Below, one piece after another: positions 9,838 through 17,959 of a DNA stretch of 36,134 bases (the stretch's first letter is position 1; each line of letters starts with the position of its first letter). Location of the stretch: contig NZ_SPMY01000028.1 of assembly GCF_012939955.1 (NCBI RefSeq), positions 1 to 36,134 of the forward strand, read 5' to 3'. Made by a program: the position numbers and the translations under genes. This DNA comes from Candidatus Accumulibacter phosphatis. Lineage in GTDB: Bacteria > Pseudomonadota > Gammaproteobacteria > Burkholderiales > Rhodocyclaceae. Under the pieces are notes generated by a model. The model did not search any database and had not been told where the DNA came from. It was given only the letters and a program-made list of their open reading frames with translations.

Positions 9838-11799
9838 CTAGTTGCTTTCCAGCAGCGGCGTCTTCAGCGAACCGCTGATCAAGATCGGAATGGTTGGATC
9901 GGCACGTCCCCGCATCTGCACGGCCATGCGGCCGCGCAATTGCAGATCGTTGTTCACCTCGATCTGACCGGTAGACTGCATCGTTCCTGCGTGCAGGAGC
10001 AGACGCGAGAATCGATAGCGCTCGGGGGTCAGGCTGATCGCACCGGTGAGTTGTTCGAAGCGGGTGGCGCCACCAAGCGTCGCCGGGTTGTCGGAAAAGC
10101 GGCGCACCGCCTCGGGAAGGTCGATACCTCCCAGGCTTCCCCTGTTTACCGTGAAGCTCCCCTGGGCGTAAATAGAGCGCGCGATGGTGGACCAGGTTTC
10201 GGAATTTGCCGAGAAGCGCAGATCGCCGGCAAGGTCACCGTCGAACTGTTCGCCGACTCCCAAAGCCGCGCCAAAACGCTTGGCGCTGATCCGTTCGAAG
10301 GCGATTTCGCCAGTAATTGCAGGCGGCCCGTCCCCGTGCAGAATGACTGTACCGCTGATGCGGCCGGAGAATATGCGTAAATCCATGTCCTTGATGACGA
10401 ACCGTGGACCGTCAACATCTCCCGTGAAGCTGAAGGAGTCGAAGCGATACGGCGAATTCGGCGAGGGCCGCCAGGCACGCCCCTCCGCGGTGAGCGTCAA
10501 CTGGGCGGCGGCTGGCTTGGCCTCGATCTGCAGGCTGCGGTCAGCAGACTTCAGCGACACTGACTCCAGCAGCCCATCCGCAGACAAGGCCAGCTCACCG
10601 CTCAAGTCGTCAAAGCCCAGCCCGGCGAAGCTGATGTTGGCATCGCTGATGGTTACGCGCTGCGCGCCAAATTTGGCAGACTCGCGAGCAGTGGCCGCGA
10701 ACATTCGCGACAGGCCGGTCAGTGCTTTCGCCGACAGGTCGAGGTTGCGCAATTCCATTTCCGTGAAAGCGATTCTTGGTGAAAATAGCGTGCCGAGATC
10801 TGGCCGGAGGCGCAGTTCGGCGATTTGAATCAGCTCCTCGCCAGCGGCGTTTCCGACGCGCACGTTGGCGAGCAGCAAGCCAGGCCGTGGATAGATCGTG
10901 ACCCGCATTTCTTCGATACTAATTTTCTGGCCGGTAGTCTCCGCGAGCGCGCTTTCCACCGTCGGGAGATATCGCGAATAGGGAAAAAAGAAGGCCGTCA
11001 AGACCAGCAAAGCGCTCAACAAAGCGCTGCCGAGCATTGTTGCCATCGGCCAGGTCATGGCTAAGCGACGGCCCTGGAGCGACTTCAGATCGGGTCCTTC
11101 ACCCTCCCTGGCATCGTCCGTCCCGCCGCCCAGCAGCGCCTTTACGCGCGCGACAAAAGACGACGGCGCCTGCTCAACAATGTTCTCCGGCGGCGCTGTT
11201 GGCGCCGCCGAGACTTCCTCTTCCTTGTTGAAGAAGACAGTGCGCGACTCGGGACCGGGTACGGAATTTCTCGGCGGTAAGCTGGGTGCGAGCGGTGGCG
11301 ATGAGGTTGCCGCGAGTGAAAACCGCTTGGGGCTTTCTTCCGGCGCAGGAATCAGCCGGGTTACTTCCGCATCCGGTAAAGAGTGACGACGGGGGGACCG
11401 TTCCGTTCTCTTGCCGAAGGTCGAAAATTCGGACAAGGGCTGGGCAGTCCTGGCCTTGATCTGTTGTGCCAGCCGGCGGCCACGCGTCCATACCGAGTCC
11501 TCCTCGACCCGCCGCTCGATGAAGCCATCGTTCTCGAGCTCAAGGAGCGCGCTCAGGGTGAGTTGTTGGTTGCCGGTCTTGTCGCACAGCTCGGCGACGG
11601 TCGCATTGCCGTCGACCAGAATCAGCACCATGCGAAGATTTCTCTGGACGACCCTCGTCCGCTGCAACATGGCCTCTTCGCCGGAGGTTGTCTTGGCGTA
11701 AATCAGCTCGTAGTCGATCTGGTCGGGGTCCATTTTCGCACTGGCGTCGTGCTCGGCAAGGAGCAACGGGGTTTTTCGGGTTTTTCGCACAATCGGCAT
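9838..11799 (-). CDS. Membrane-anchored AsmA-like protein with a cytoplasmic N-terminal domain
   Basis: About 653 aa from the ATG at 11799. Residues about 25-120 form a compact helical domain (YELIYAKTTSGEEAMLQ, TVAELCDKTGNQQLTLSALLELENDGFIERR) that looks like a winged-helix fold. A Pro/Ser-rich linker follows, then one transmembrane helix (MATMLGSALLSALLVLTAFFF) and a large extracytoplasmic AsmA-like part: TTGQKISIEEMRVTIYPRPG, then GGATRFEQLTGAISLTPERY and a C-terminal LISGSLKTPLLES. AsmA-type proteins act at the cell envelope in lipid transport or outer-membrane assembly. The cytoplasmic domain suggests a sensing or anchoring role, by inference. The start is uncertain: ATGs at 11862, 11835 and 11733 are alternatives, and none has a strong ribosome binding site. 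Confidence 0.7.
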   Translation of the reverse strand: MPIVRKTRKTPLLLAEHDASAKMDPDQIDYELIYAKTTSGEEAMLQRTRVVQRNLRMVLILVDGNATVAELCDKTGNQQLTLSALLELENDGFIERRVEEDSVWTRGRRLAQQIKARTAQPLSEFSTFGKRTERSPRRHSLPDAEVTRLIPAPEESPKRFSLAATSSPPLAPSLPPRNSVPGPESRTVFFNKEEEVSAAPTAPPENIVEQAPSSFVARVKALLGGGTDDAREGEGPDLKSLQGRRLAMTWPMATMLGSALLSALLVLTAFFFPYSRYLPTVESALAETTGQKISIEEMRVTIYPRPGLLLANVRVGNAAGEELIQIAELRLRPDLGTLFSPRIAFTEMELRNLDLSAKALTGLSRMFAATARESAKFGAQRVTISDANISFAGLGFDDLSGELALSADGLLESVSLKSADRSLQIEAKPAAAQLTLTAEGRAWRPSPNSPYRFDSFSFTGDVDGPRFVIKDMDLRIFSGRISGTVILHGDGPPAITGEIAFERISAKRFGAALGVGEQFDGDLAGDLRFSANSETWSTIARSIYAQGSFTVNRGSLGGIDLPEAVRRFSDNPATLGGATRFEQLTGAISLTPERYRFSRLLLHAGTMQSTGQIEVNNDLQLRGRMAVQMRGRADPTIPILISGSLKTPLLESN

Positions 11800-12005
11800 T
11801 GTGCACTTAGTTGCGGTGCGCGGAAAGCCGGACATGCTTCTATGCTGCTTCCCGTGCCGCAATCGAGGCTTCGTCGCCCACGCTGGCCGTAGCGGGCGGC
11901 GGCCGACCGGCGGTCACGCGAAATACAGCAGCTAGGCCGCCAAGGCGAGATCCGAGCTGCATTCGGCAGCTTCACGGCCAATCACCACTTTGCCGCTCGC
12001 GAGAG

Positions 12006-12034
12006 TTGACGAGCCGCATTCCAATGGCTAGAAT
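12006..12034 (+). promoter_or_regulatory. Sigma-70 promoter of tRNA-Asn
   Basis: TTGACG at 12006-12011 and TAGAAT at 12029-12034 are separated by 17 bp, an almost consensus promoter. It ends 14 bp before the tRNA, with a GC-rich stretch at the expected start site. Confidence 0.8.
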
Positions 12035-12048
12035 GCGCCCTCTCGTGT

Positions 12049-12124
12049 TCCTCGATAGCTCAGTTGGTAGAGCGTCGGACTGTTAATCCGTAGGTCCCTG
12101 GTTCGAGCCCAGGTCGGGGAGCCA
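12049..12124 (+). tRNA. tRNA-Asn (anticodon GTT)
   Basis: A complete cloverleaf of 76 nt including CCA at 12122-12124. The acceptor arm pairs TCCTCGA with TCGGGGA, the D arm has GCTCAGTTGGTAGAGC, the anticodon GTT lies at 12082-12084, and the T arm has GGTTCGAGCC. The 3' part is the integration site of the island: its last 46 bp recur at 30643 and, nearly, at 32328. The tRNA is intact because the incoming element supplied an identical 3' end. Confidence 0.97.
12079..12124 (+). repeat. att site 1 (left end of island 1), 46 bp inside tRNA-Asn
   Basis: ACTGTTAATCCG through GGGGAGCCA, from the anticodon loop to the CCA end. It is identical to 30643-30688, and to 32328-32371 over 44 bp. Anticodon-to-3'-end identity blocks are the normal cross-over regions of tRNA-targeting tyrosine integrases. 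Confidence 0.93.
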
Positions 12125-12140
12125 GAAAATTCAAGCACTT

Positions 12141-12168
12141 AGCCAATCCTCCGGGGTTGGCTTTTTGC
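12141..12168 (+). terminator. Rho-independent terminator after tRNA-Asn
   Basis: Stem AGCCAATCC / GGGTTGGCT followed by TTTTTGC. Related hairpins follow the other two att copies at about 30717 and 32399, so each element end carries a tRNA terminator. Confidence 0.8.
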
Positions 12169-12180
12169 TTTCTGGCCTTC

Positions 12181-12204
12181 TGGTAAGCGTGTGGTAAGCG
12201 GATT
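12181..12204 (+). promoter_or_regulatory. Putative integrase arm-binding site, left end
   Basis: TGGTAAGCGTGTGGTAAGCG followed by GATT: a tandem GGTAAGCG motif 57 bp inside the left att. A near-identical 24-bp block in the same orientation lies near the right att (30504-30527), differing at about five positions. Paired motifs at both ends are expected of arm-type sites. Function is inferred. Confidence 0.5.
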
Positions 12205-12247
12205 CGAGCAATCCGAATCAGTCCCGCACGAGAAGCCAGTGAGTGCG

Positions 12248-12421
12248 CTACTCGCTCGGCTTCTTGCCTGTCGGTGTCGGAGAGGGTTTGCTGTTCGAGT
12301 CCGAATTCTTCTGGTGCCGTTGTATCGCTCTCGATAAAAGGGTCTGCGCCACTAGGCTCTTGATTTCCTCGTCCGTCGCCGTCTTCGAGCCAAGCTGGTT
12401 CTTTGCTTGCGGCTTCTCCAT
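12248..12421 (-). CDS. Small hydrophilic protein of unknown function
   Basis: 57 aa, begins MEKPQAKNQLGSK, and is rich in Lys, Ser and Pro at its end (SKPSPTPTGKKPSE). The ATG is preceded by AGGAGGGACTTT, a strong ribosome binding site, which is the main reason to call it. It is the last minus-strand gene of the island, downstream of the terminase small subunit, and probably in the same transcript. I do not recognise it. Confidence 0.5.
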   Translation of the reverse strand: MEKPQAKNQLGSKTATDEEIKSLVAQTLLSRAIQRHQKNSDSNSKPSPTPTGKKPSE

Positions 12422-12600
12422 AAAGTCCCTCCTGCTCCTTGTCGTATCCTGCTCGTACGTTGTCGCGTTGCGCGAGACTTCTCGCCTCGCAGGGGCCGTA
12501 TCTTCGGTTTTGCGAAGATAGGAGGGCCATCTTATCCTGTAGCAACGAGATGCCCGCGACTTACAAACTCCCAAGACGGGCTACACGCTTCGGCCGCTGC

Positions 12601-13080
12601 CTATTCCGTCGCCGGCTCAGCGATTCGTGCAGCGTTGGCACTGACCAGCGACACAACCACGGACAGTCCTTGCACAGCCTTGCCTGCAACGCGCTGTAGA
12701 ATGGCGTCGGCGATGCTGACTTCGCCCGGGCCGACCGGCCGATCCTTCCACATCCCAAGATGCCGCCCTTGCAGTTCCAGAGCCCGCAGCGCCGCCGCAT
12801 GACTGGCCATCAAGACGTTGCCGCCTTTGTCTGCCGTCATGCTCATGGTGCTCTGTTTGACGGCTTCGAGGTCGGCCAGCACCTTGTCTTGTGTGATGCC
12901 TGTACGTTGCGCGCGGGCGTTCATCCGTTCGGTGATTGCTTTCTGAACTGTAGTTTTCTGCAGTAGCTGATAGCCGATCTCTGACGCTCGCCGGGGACTG
13001 TACCCTGCGCGAATCGCTGCTTTGGTCGCGACCAAGTCACAGAGATACTCGTCAACGAAACGACTTTGCCTTGGCGTCAT
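12601..13080 (-). CDS. Phage terminase small subunit
   Basis: 159 aa. MTPRQSRFVDEYLCDLVATKAAIRAGYSPRRASEIGYQLL is the N-terminal DNA-recognition helix-turn-helix of the Terminase_2 family, followed by VQKAITERMNARAQRTGITQDKVLADLEAVK and the family end ALRALELQGRHLGMWKD. The small subunit recognises the packaging site and recruits the large subunit. No large subunit is encoded anywhere in the window, which is the pattern of satellites that redirect a helper phage's packaging. It is the last gene of a run of six with overlapping stop/start codons (its ATG overlaps the upstream stop by 4 bp). An alternative is a leftover of a decayed prophage, but the intact coupled operon argues against decay. 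Confidence 0.85.
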   Translation of the reverse strand: MTPRQSRFVDEYLCDLVATKAAIRAGYSPRRASEIGYQLLQKTTVQKAITERMNARAQRTGITQDKVLADLEAVKQSTMSMTADKGGNVLMASHAAALRALELQGRHLGMWKDRPVGPGEVSIADAILQRVAGKAVQGLSVVVSLVSANAARIAEPATE

Positions 13081-13292
13081 TGCATCTCCCTTCTCACGGT
13101 CGCAACACTACCGTCGCTCGCTCGGTCTTGCGCCACCAGCCAATCGCGGTAGGCCCACAAACTACCAAACTCGGCCATCACCGCCGCACGAGTCGTTCCT
13201 GCCCTTTCAAACGCCCGGTCGAGTTCCCAGCCAACGTCATTGCTTTGCCGATATTGCTCCAACTTCGTCAAACGACGTTGCAACAGGCTCAT
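13077..13292 (-). CDS. Small coiled-coil-type protein (RRLTKLE), packaging-like operon
   Basis: 71 aa, beginning MSLLQRRLTKLEQYRQ, then a helical stretch DRAFERAGTTRAAVMAEFGSLWAYRDWLVAQD. The N-terminus resembles those of the next two small proteins upstream, suggesting a paralogous trio. Both ends overlap their neighbours by 4 bp (ATGA), so translation is coupled with the terminase small subunit. Similar small proteins occur beside terminase genes in phages, but I know no defined function. Confidence 0.6.
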   Translation of the reverse strand: MSLLQRRLTKLEQYRQSNDVGWELDRAFERAGTTRAAVMAEFGSLWAYRDWLVAQDRASDGSVATVRREMQ

Positions 13293-13555
13293 AGCTTGAT
13301 GTCCTGTTCGGACAGAAGAATCACGCGGCTTGGTCGTCGGTGAGTGCCGGCCAAGGCCTCGACCCTTGATCTTGCCATGAAGTCGTCTTCGGATTCGTCG
13401 GCTTGCCGGTCCACAACTTTGTCGCCGATGATCGCTCGGACAACCTCGCCGGAGTCTGCCCGCACGATTCGCCTGAAGATGAGCGTGACGCCGTTTGCCT
13501 CGGGATGTGCCGCCGCTTCCAACTTGGTTATGCGACGTGCCAGACTGGCGCTCAT
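13289..13555 (-). CDS. Small protein (ARRITKLE), packaging-like operon
   Basis: 88 aa: MSASLARRITKLEAAAH, then a strand-rich middle (NGVTLIFRRIVRADSGEVVRAIIGDKVV) and an acidic patch (ADESEDDFMAR). The N-terminal pattern matches its two neighbours. Its start overlaps the upstream stop (TAATG) and its stop overlaps the downstream start (ATGA). Function unknown. Confidence 0.6.
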   Translation of the reverse strand: MSASLARRITKLEAAAHPEANGVTLIFRRIVRADSGEVVRAIIGDKVVDRQADESEDDFMARSRVEALAGTHRRPSRVILLSEQDIKL

Positions 13556-13758
13556 TATGCCGCTTCCCGTTCAGCGATGTGTGCTTCCACCGCCTTGCCG
13601 TCCGCGTCGATTTCCACGACACCACCGCCAGAAATCAGCCGAACGCGAGACGCTACCCGCATGGTGCCCGGCTCGATCATGTGAATGACGAAGTCGAGAT
13701 CTTCGTAAGTACAAATCGAACGTTCCAGCCTCCTGACCCGTTTCTGCAATGCGTTCAT
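13555..13758 (-). CDS. Small protein (KRVRRLE), packaging-like operon
   Basis: 67 aa: MNALQKRVRRLERSICTYED, followed by a strand-rich body (DFVIHMIEPGTMRVASRVRL, GGGVVEIDADGKAVEAHI). It is the third member of the small-protein trio with a basic Leu-Glu N-terminal motif. It overlaps both neighbours by a few bases, showing one transcript and coupled translation. Function unknown. Confidence 0.6.
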   Translation of the reverse strand: MNALQKRVRRLERSICTYEDLDFVIHMIEPGTMRVASRVRLISGGGVVEIDADGKAVEAHIAEREAA

Positions 13759-14189
13759 TTGGCTGCTTCAAGTGCGGTGAGACGTGCTTCAAACTCTTGA
13801 GTCTCAAGCGCCTTGCGGCGCGCCTCGACGATACCGACCAAGGTCGCTGCCTCGCCGGGCAGGATGTCGCCGGCCGCCACCGCCTGCAAGATGGCCGCCT
13901 GAGCTTGAGCGACGCCATCAGCAGAACCTGTATCCGGTAGGCTCAGGAAGATCGGGCGCTCCTTTGCGGGTGGCACCAGCCGTTCGAGTACCAGTCTGGC
14001 CGCGCTCATGTCTCCCTGCTTGGCCATTTCGACGATCTTCTTTGCGATGGCGTCGGCGCCTTCCTCCATGGCTGCCAATGCAACTAGCGTCATGCGGTTC
14101 CTGCTGCCTGCTGGTCTGCCCTTGGGATTCCCCGATTGACCGGGTTTCCAGCCAGGGCGTAGATTTTCAGTTTTCGTCTTGTCGCTCAT
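13755..14189 (-). CDS. DUF5681-like protein (GxKPGQSGNPKGRP), packaging-like operon
   Basis: 144 aa. The N-terminus LRPGWKPGQSGNPKGRPAGSRN is the hallmark of small proteins found beside terminase genes in prophages and mobile elements (DUF5681 type). The rest is helical, with MEEGADAIAKKIVEMAKQGDMSAARLVLERLVPPAKERPI and a C-terminal helix ARRKALETQEFEARLTALEAAK. The basic Gly/Pro/Lys motif suggests nucleic-acid contact, by inference. It lies between two overlapping genes of the same operon. Confidence 0.7.
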   Translation of the reverse strand: MSDKTKTENLRPGWKPGQSGNPKGRPAGSRNRMTLVALAAMEEGADAIAKKIVEMAKQGDMSAARLVLERLVPPAKERPIFLSLPDTGSADGVAQAQAAILQAVAAGDILPGEAATLVGIVEARRKALETQEFEARLTALEAAK

Positions 14190-14494
14190 TCGTTGTACCC
14201 CGACGGTGTTTTTTCAGTGCGCTGCTTGTCTTTTGTGACACTCACGAAACCATATCGCCGGCCAATCTCGGCCCAAGCTCGTTGTGCAGAAAGGCGCGCT
14301 GGTTCCGACTTTTCAAGACGTGTCAGGATCGCCAGCAGCGCCCGTAGGGAAGCATTCTGCTCATCGCCAATGGCGTCGATGGCGGCCCGCCTGTCGCGCG
14401 TCCGCTGAGCGCGTTTGCGCTCGCTGTCACTCATCGGCCGTTCACCCTTGGGTGGTCTGCCACGTTTCGTGACTGTCACAAAGTTGTCAGACAT
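14186..14494 (-). CDS. First gene of the packaging-like operon, basic hypothetical protein
   Basis: 102 aa. Begins MSDNFVTVTKRGRPPKGERP, with an AT-hook-like GRPPKG, then a basic helix SDSERKRAQRTRDRRAAIDAIG and ASLRALLAILTRLEKSEPARLSAQRAWAEIGRRYGF. It could bind DNA and perhaps regulate its own operon, since a palindrome overlaps its first codons and recurs upstream. Homology is not recognised with confidence. It starts the coupled operon that ends with the terminase small subunit. Confidence 0.6.
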   Translation of the reverse strand: MSDNFVTVTKRGRPPKGERPMSDSERKRAQRTRDRRAAIDAIGDEQNASLRALLAILTRLEKSEPARLSAQRAWAEIGRRYGFVSVTKDKQRTEKTPSGYNE

Positions 14495-14523
14495 CGCTTC
14501 CTCTTTTGTTGCGTGACTGTCAC
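14469..14523. promoter_or_regulatory. Two GTGACTGTCAC palindromes, candidate operator
   Basis: GTGACTGTCAC is an 11-bp perfect inverted repeat present at 14469-14479, over the first codons of the packaging-like operon, and at 14513-14523, just upstream. The two are 44 bp apart, about four helical turns, which suits cooperative binding. The binding protein is unknown; the AlpA-like protein or the first gene of the operon are candidates. Inference from sequence only. Confidence 0.45.
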
Positions 14524-14804
14524 AATAATATCAGATCGACGCCGGTTCGGCACGGCTACCGCGAAGAGCGCGTCACCGTTGACGATCACCAGTCTTCCCT
14601 ATCACGACCGAGTGAAGCCGTTTGTCAATCAATCCACATACGGTTGCCCGTTCGTTCACTCTCACAGAGTCCTGTCCCGAAAAATGCCTTACGATTGCAA
14701 CTTCCCCGCATTACTTCGCGACGGTTGCGACCCGCGCAGGGAAACCGTCCGCATGTGTCTGCCCTGAGCGCAGTGAGCAATAGTTAGCCGTATTGAGGTA
14801 GATT
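14524..14804. other. Divergent intergenic region, boundary of defence cargo
   Basis: About 280 bp between the minus-strand packaging-like operon and the plus-strand defence operon. It must hold promoters for both directions. I see no clear sigma-70 promoter, only GAGG before the TTG start of the helicase gene. Confidence 0.4.
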
Positions 14805-17800
14805 TTGCCCAAGAAGACGAGCCTGACCGGGAGTGAGCTGTTCATTGTCGACAACAGCGACGATGACTGGAAAGCCGCCCGCTACCTTCACGACTGGTGC
14901 CAGCTTTCCAAATCGATCGACATCGCCACGGCCTATTTCGAGATCGGCGCACTGCTCGCGTTGGATGGCGAGTGGCAAAAGGTCGACGGGATCCGTATTC
15001 TGATGGGCGACGAGGTCAGCCGAAGAACCAAGAGGGCCTTTGACGAGGGGCTAGCCCAAGTATCGAGACGTCTGGACGACAGCATCGAGGTTGAGAAGCG
15101 AAAGAACGATTTCCTCGACGGTGTGGCTGCCGTGGCGGATGCACTTCGATCCGGAAAGATCCGCTGCCGCGTCTATCGCAAAGACAAGTTCCACGCCAAA
15201 GCCTACATCACCCATGCCCGCCTGGATGTGGTTGGCTCCACGGCCTTGGTCGGCTCGTCCAACTTCACATTCCCAGGACTAACCCAGAACGTGGAGTTGA
15301 ACGTGCAAATCACGGGAACTTCTGTTGGAGTCTTGCAGGAGTGGTTCGAAGCCCACTGGGATAGCGCAGAGGACGTGACGCCCGATCTGTTGAAGGCAAT
15401 CGAGCGGCATATCCACGATTACACGCCCTTTGACGTCTACACCAAATCGCTGCACGAGTTCTTCAAGGGCCATGAACTAACGGCGACGGAATGGGAGCGA
15501 AACCATTCTGTGGTTTACAAGATCCTCGCGCCTTACCAAAGAGAGGGCTATCACGCGCTGCTGAAGCGAGCAGACCGCTACCGCGGTGCCTTCCTTTGTG
15601 ACGGCGTGGGCCTCGGCAAGACCTATGTCGGCCTGATGCTCATCGAGCGCCTGATCGTCCATGACCGCCTGAAGGTGGCGCTCCTCGTACCCAAGTCCGG
15701 GCGCAAAGCCGTCTGGGAGTGTGCACTCCGACAGCGCTTGCCCCACCTTTTCGGCAAGTACAGCCAGCTCGAAATCTTCAACCACACCGATTTGCTGCGT
15801 GGCGGGCAAGTTGCGGAGGACCTGGAAAGCGTCCGTGCGCGTGCCGACGTGATCATCGTCGACGAGGCACATCACTTCCGCAATACCGGGATCAAGGGCG
15901 ACACCGACGACCCGCAATCGAGGTACTGGAAGCTGTACCAACTGGCCGATGGCAAGACCATGTTCCTGCTCACGGCGACCCCGGTGAACAACCGTCTCAC
16001 CGACCTGCAGCACATGATCGAGCTGTTTTCGCGCGGGCAGGCCGATTACTTCCGGGACGCGCCGCTGGGCATCCATTCCCTGCCCGGGCACTTCCGCAAA
16101 ATGGAAAAGGATCTGGAGGGGTATCTGAATCGCGCCGCCGACAACGGCGAGGGAGTGCAGACCGACCTCTTCGAGGCGGACTTCGTGCTCGGCGCCGATG
16201 CGCTCTTCCATGCACTGGTGGTCCAGCGCAGTCGCGCGTACGTGCGGTGCAGCCTGGAAGCTGCGGGCGACGGCGACATCCTCTTCCCCAGGCCGCGCGA
16301 ACCCAAGGTCCAGCCGTATTCGGTCAAGCAGACCTACGGCAAGCTGCTGCAGATGGTGGAAGACGCGTTCAACAAGCAGAAGCCGTTGTTCTCGTTGGCG
16401 ATTTATTTCCCCTATGCGTACTACACTGGCCCCGAGACTGATATCGACGCGCTGACCCTCGGGCGGCAGAAGCAAGTGGTCTCGTTGATCCGCACGCAGT
16501 TCCTCAAGCGCTTCGAAAGCTCCGTTCACTCATTTCGTGCGTCATGCTGGAGCCTGCTGATCAAGTTGCTGGCCTGGGTCGAAGTCCATGCCGAAAGCGC
16601 CCATGAAAAGCGCCTGCTCGAACGCTGGAAGAACCAGCACGCCACCTTGATCAACTACGCGCAGACGCACCAACTCGAATTGTTTGGTGAGCCCGACGAT
16701 CGCGATGCGGACGAAGACGTCATCCCGGCGGAGATGCTGGAGGCCGTGGAGAAGCTGCCGCGCGACAAATTCAAGGTCGACGAGATCATCGACGAGACAT
16801 TGCTGGACCTCGACCAGATCGCGTCCTTCCTCAAGGAACTGGACAAGTTCAAGCCGTCCCAGGACAAGAAGCTCCAGGCCTTGCTCGGTCTGTTGAAGAA
16901 GGATGCGGTACTGAGCAAACACAAGTTGCTGATCTTCAGCGAGTTCATGACCACGGCGCGCTACCTCAGGCAGCAGCTCATCGAAGCCGGCATCGAAGGT
17001 GTCGAAGAGATCGACAGCGCCAGCAAGGCCGACCGTGGCGACGTCATCACGCGCTTTTCGCCGTACTACAACGGTTCTTCCAGCGTCGAACTCGCCGCCG
17101 CAGGCAAGACGGAAATCCGCGTGCTCATCGCCACCGACGTGTTGTCGGAGGGGCTGAACCTGCAGGACGCCACGCGTATCATCAATTACGACCTGCACTG
17201 GAACCCCGTGCGACTGATGCAGCGCATCGGCCGCGTGGACCGGCGCATGGACCCGGCCATCGAAGCGCGCATCGTCGCCGACCACCCCGACCAGACGAAG
17301 CTGCGTGGCGAAACGGCATACTGGAACTTCCTGCCACCTGAGGAGCTGGACGAACTGTTGCGCCTCTTCCGCACGGTATCGAAGAAGACACTGCGTATCT
17401 CCAAGACCTTCGGCATCGAGGGCCGCAAGCTGCTGACACCCGAAGACGACTACCAGGCGTTGAAGGAATTCACCGACGCCTACGAGGGCACGCTGTCACC
17501 GGTGGAGGCGATGCACCTGGAACTGCAGGCGCTGTTGCGCGAACACCCGGACCTGGAAGCGCGCCTGAGGTCACTGCCCGGCAAGGTCTTCAGCGGCAAG
17601 CAGCATTCGCAGCAAGGCTCGCGTGCTGTGTTTTTCTGCTACGCGCTGCCGGCTCGACCCGTCAGCGAAGCCTCGCCCGACGACCAAGCGGCGTGGACCC
17701 TGGAAGCCGGCTACGTGCAGTGGTACCTGATGGACTTGGGCGACAGCTCGATCCGTGAAGAGGTACCGCCGATTGCCGACGTTATTCGCTCGACGCCAGA

Positions 17801-17948
17801 CACACCGCGCCGCTGCGAGATCGCACCGGCCACGCTCAAGCAGGCGCGCGAGACCCTGGAGAAGCACATCAAGAATACCTACCTCAAAAAGGTGCAGGCG
17901 CCACTGGGCGTGGTCCCCGTGTTGCGCGCCTGGATGGAAGTCAACTGA
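14805..17948 (+). CDS. PLD-nuclease/SNF2-type helicase fusion, restriction-like defence component
   Basis: 1047 aa. The N-terminal part (about residues 10-190) is a phospholipase D-like nuclease with one HKD-type motif: FHAKAYI (His130, Lys132), then VGSSNFTFPGL (150-158). The remainder is an SF2 helicase of SNF2/RapA type: GVGLGKT (267-273), VDEAHH (352-357), LTATPVNNR (389-397), and in the C-terminal half LIFSEFMTTARYL, ATDVLSEGLNLQ and QRIGRVDRR (near 805-812). PLD domains cut DNA without metal ions, and SNF2 motors translocate on duplex DNA, so this looks like a DNA translocase-nuclease. It starts at TTG with GAGG upstream. The methyltransferase gene follows after 11 bp. This resembles the nuclease and motor of a type ISP enzyme put in a separate chain, or a DISARM DrmD helicase joined to a PLD domain; both are inference. 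Confidence 0.88.
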   Translation: MPKKTSLTGSELFIVDNSDDDWKAARYLHDWCQLSKSIDIATAYFEIGALLALDGEWQKVDGIRILMGDEVSRRTKRAFDEGLAQVSRRLDDSIEVEKRKNDFLDGVAAVADALRSGKIRCRVYRKDKFHAKAYITHARLDVVGSTALVGSSNFTFPGLTQNVELNVQITGTSVGVLQEWFEAHWDSAEDVTPDLLKAIERHIHDYTPFDVYTKSLHEFFKGHELTATEWERNHSVVYKILAPYQREGYHALLKRADRYRGAFLCDGVGLGKTYVGLMLIERLIVHDRLKVALLVPKSGRKAVWECALRQRLPHLFGKYSQLEIFNHTDLLRGGQVAEDLESVRARADVIIVDEAHHFRNTGIKGDTDDPQSRYWKLYQLADGKTMFLLTATPVNNRLTDLQHMIELFSRGQADYFRDAPLGIHSLPGHFRKMEKDLEGYLNRAADNGEGVQTDLFEADFVLGADALFHALVVQRSRAYVRCSLEAAGDGDILFPRPREPKVQPYSVKQTYGKLLQMVEDAFNKQKPLFSLAIYFPYAYYTGPETDIDALTLGRQKQVVSLIRTQFLKRFESSVHSFRASCWSLLIKLLAWVEVHAESAHEKRLLERWKNQHATLINYAQTHQLELFGEPDDRDADEDVIPAEMLEAVEKLPRDKFKVDEIIDETLLDLDQIASFLKELDKFKPSQDKKLQALLGLLKKDAVLSKHKLLIFSEFMTTARYLRQQLIEAGIEGVEEIDSASKADRGDVITRFSPYYNGSSSVELAAAGKTEIRVLIATDVLSEGLNLQDATRIINYDLHWNPVRLMQRIGRVDRRMDPAIEARIVADHPDQTKLRGETAYWNFLPPEELDELLRLFRTVSKKTLRISKTFGIEGRKLLTPEDDYQALKEFTDAYEGTLSPVEAMHLELQALLREHPDLEARLRSLPGKVFSGKQHSQQGSRAVFFCYALPARPVSEASPDDQAAWTLEAGYVQWYLMDLGDSSIREEVPPIADVIRSTPDTPRRCEIAPATLKQARETLEKHIKNTYLKKVQAPLGVVPVLRAWMEVN

Positions 17949-17959
17949 CAGGGAGTGTC

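Noticed and set aside
12060-12545. 161-aa minus-strand open frame across tRNA-Asn
   Set aside because: Its C-terminus (APRPGLEPGTYGLTVRRS) is the usual artefact of translating a tRNA gene antisense; no ribosome binding site.
15477-16529. 350-aa minus-strand open frame inside the helicase gene
   Set aside because: Antisense to conserved helicase motifs; no family resemblance of its own.
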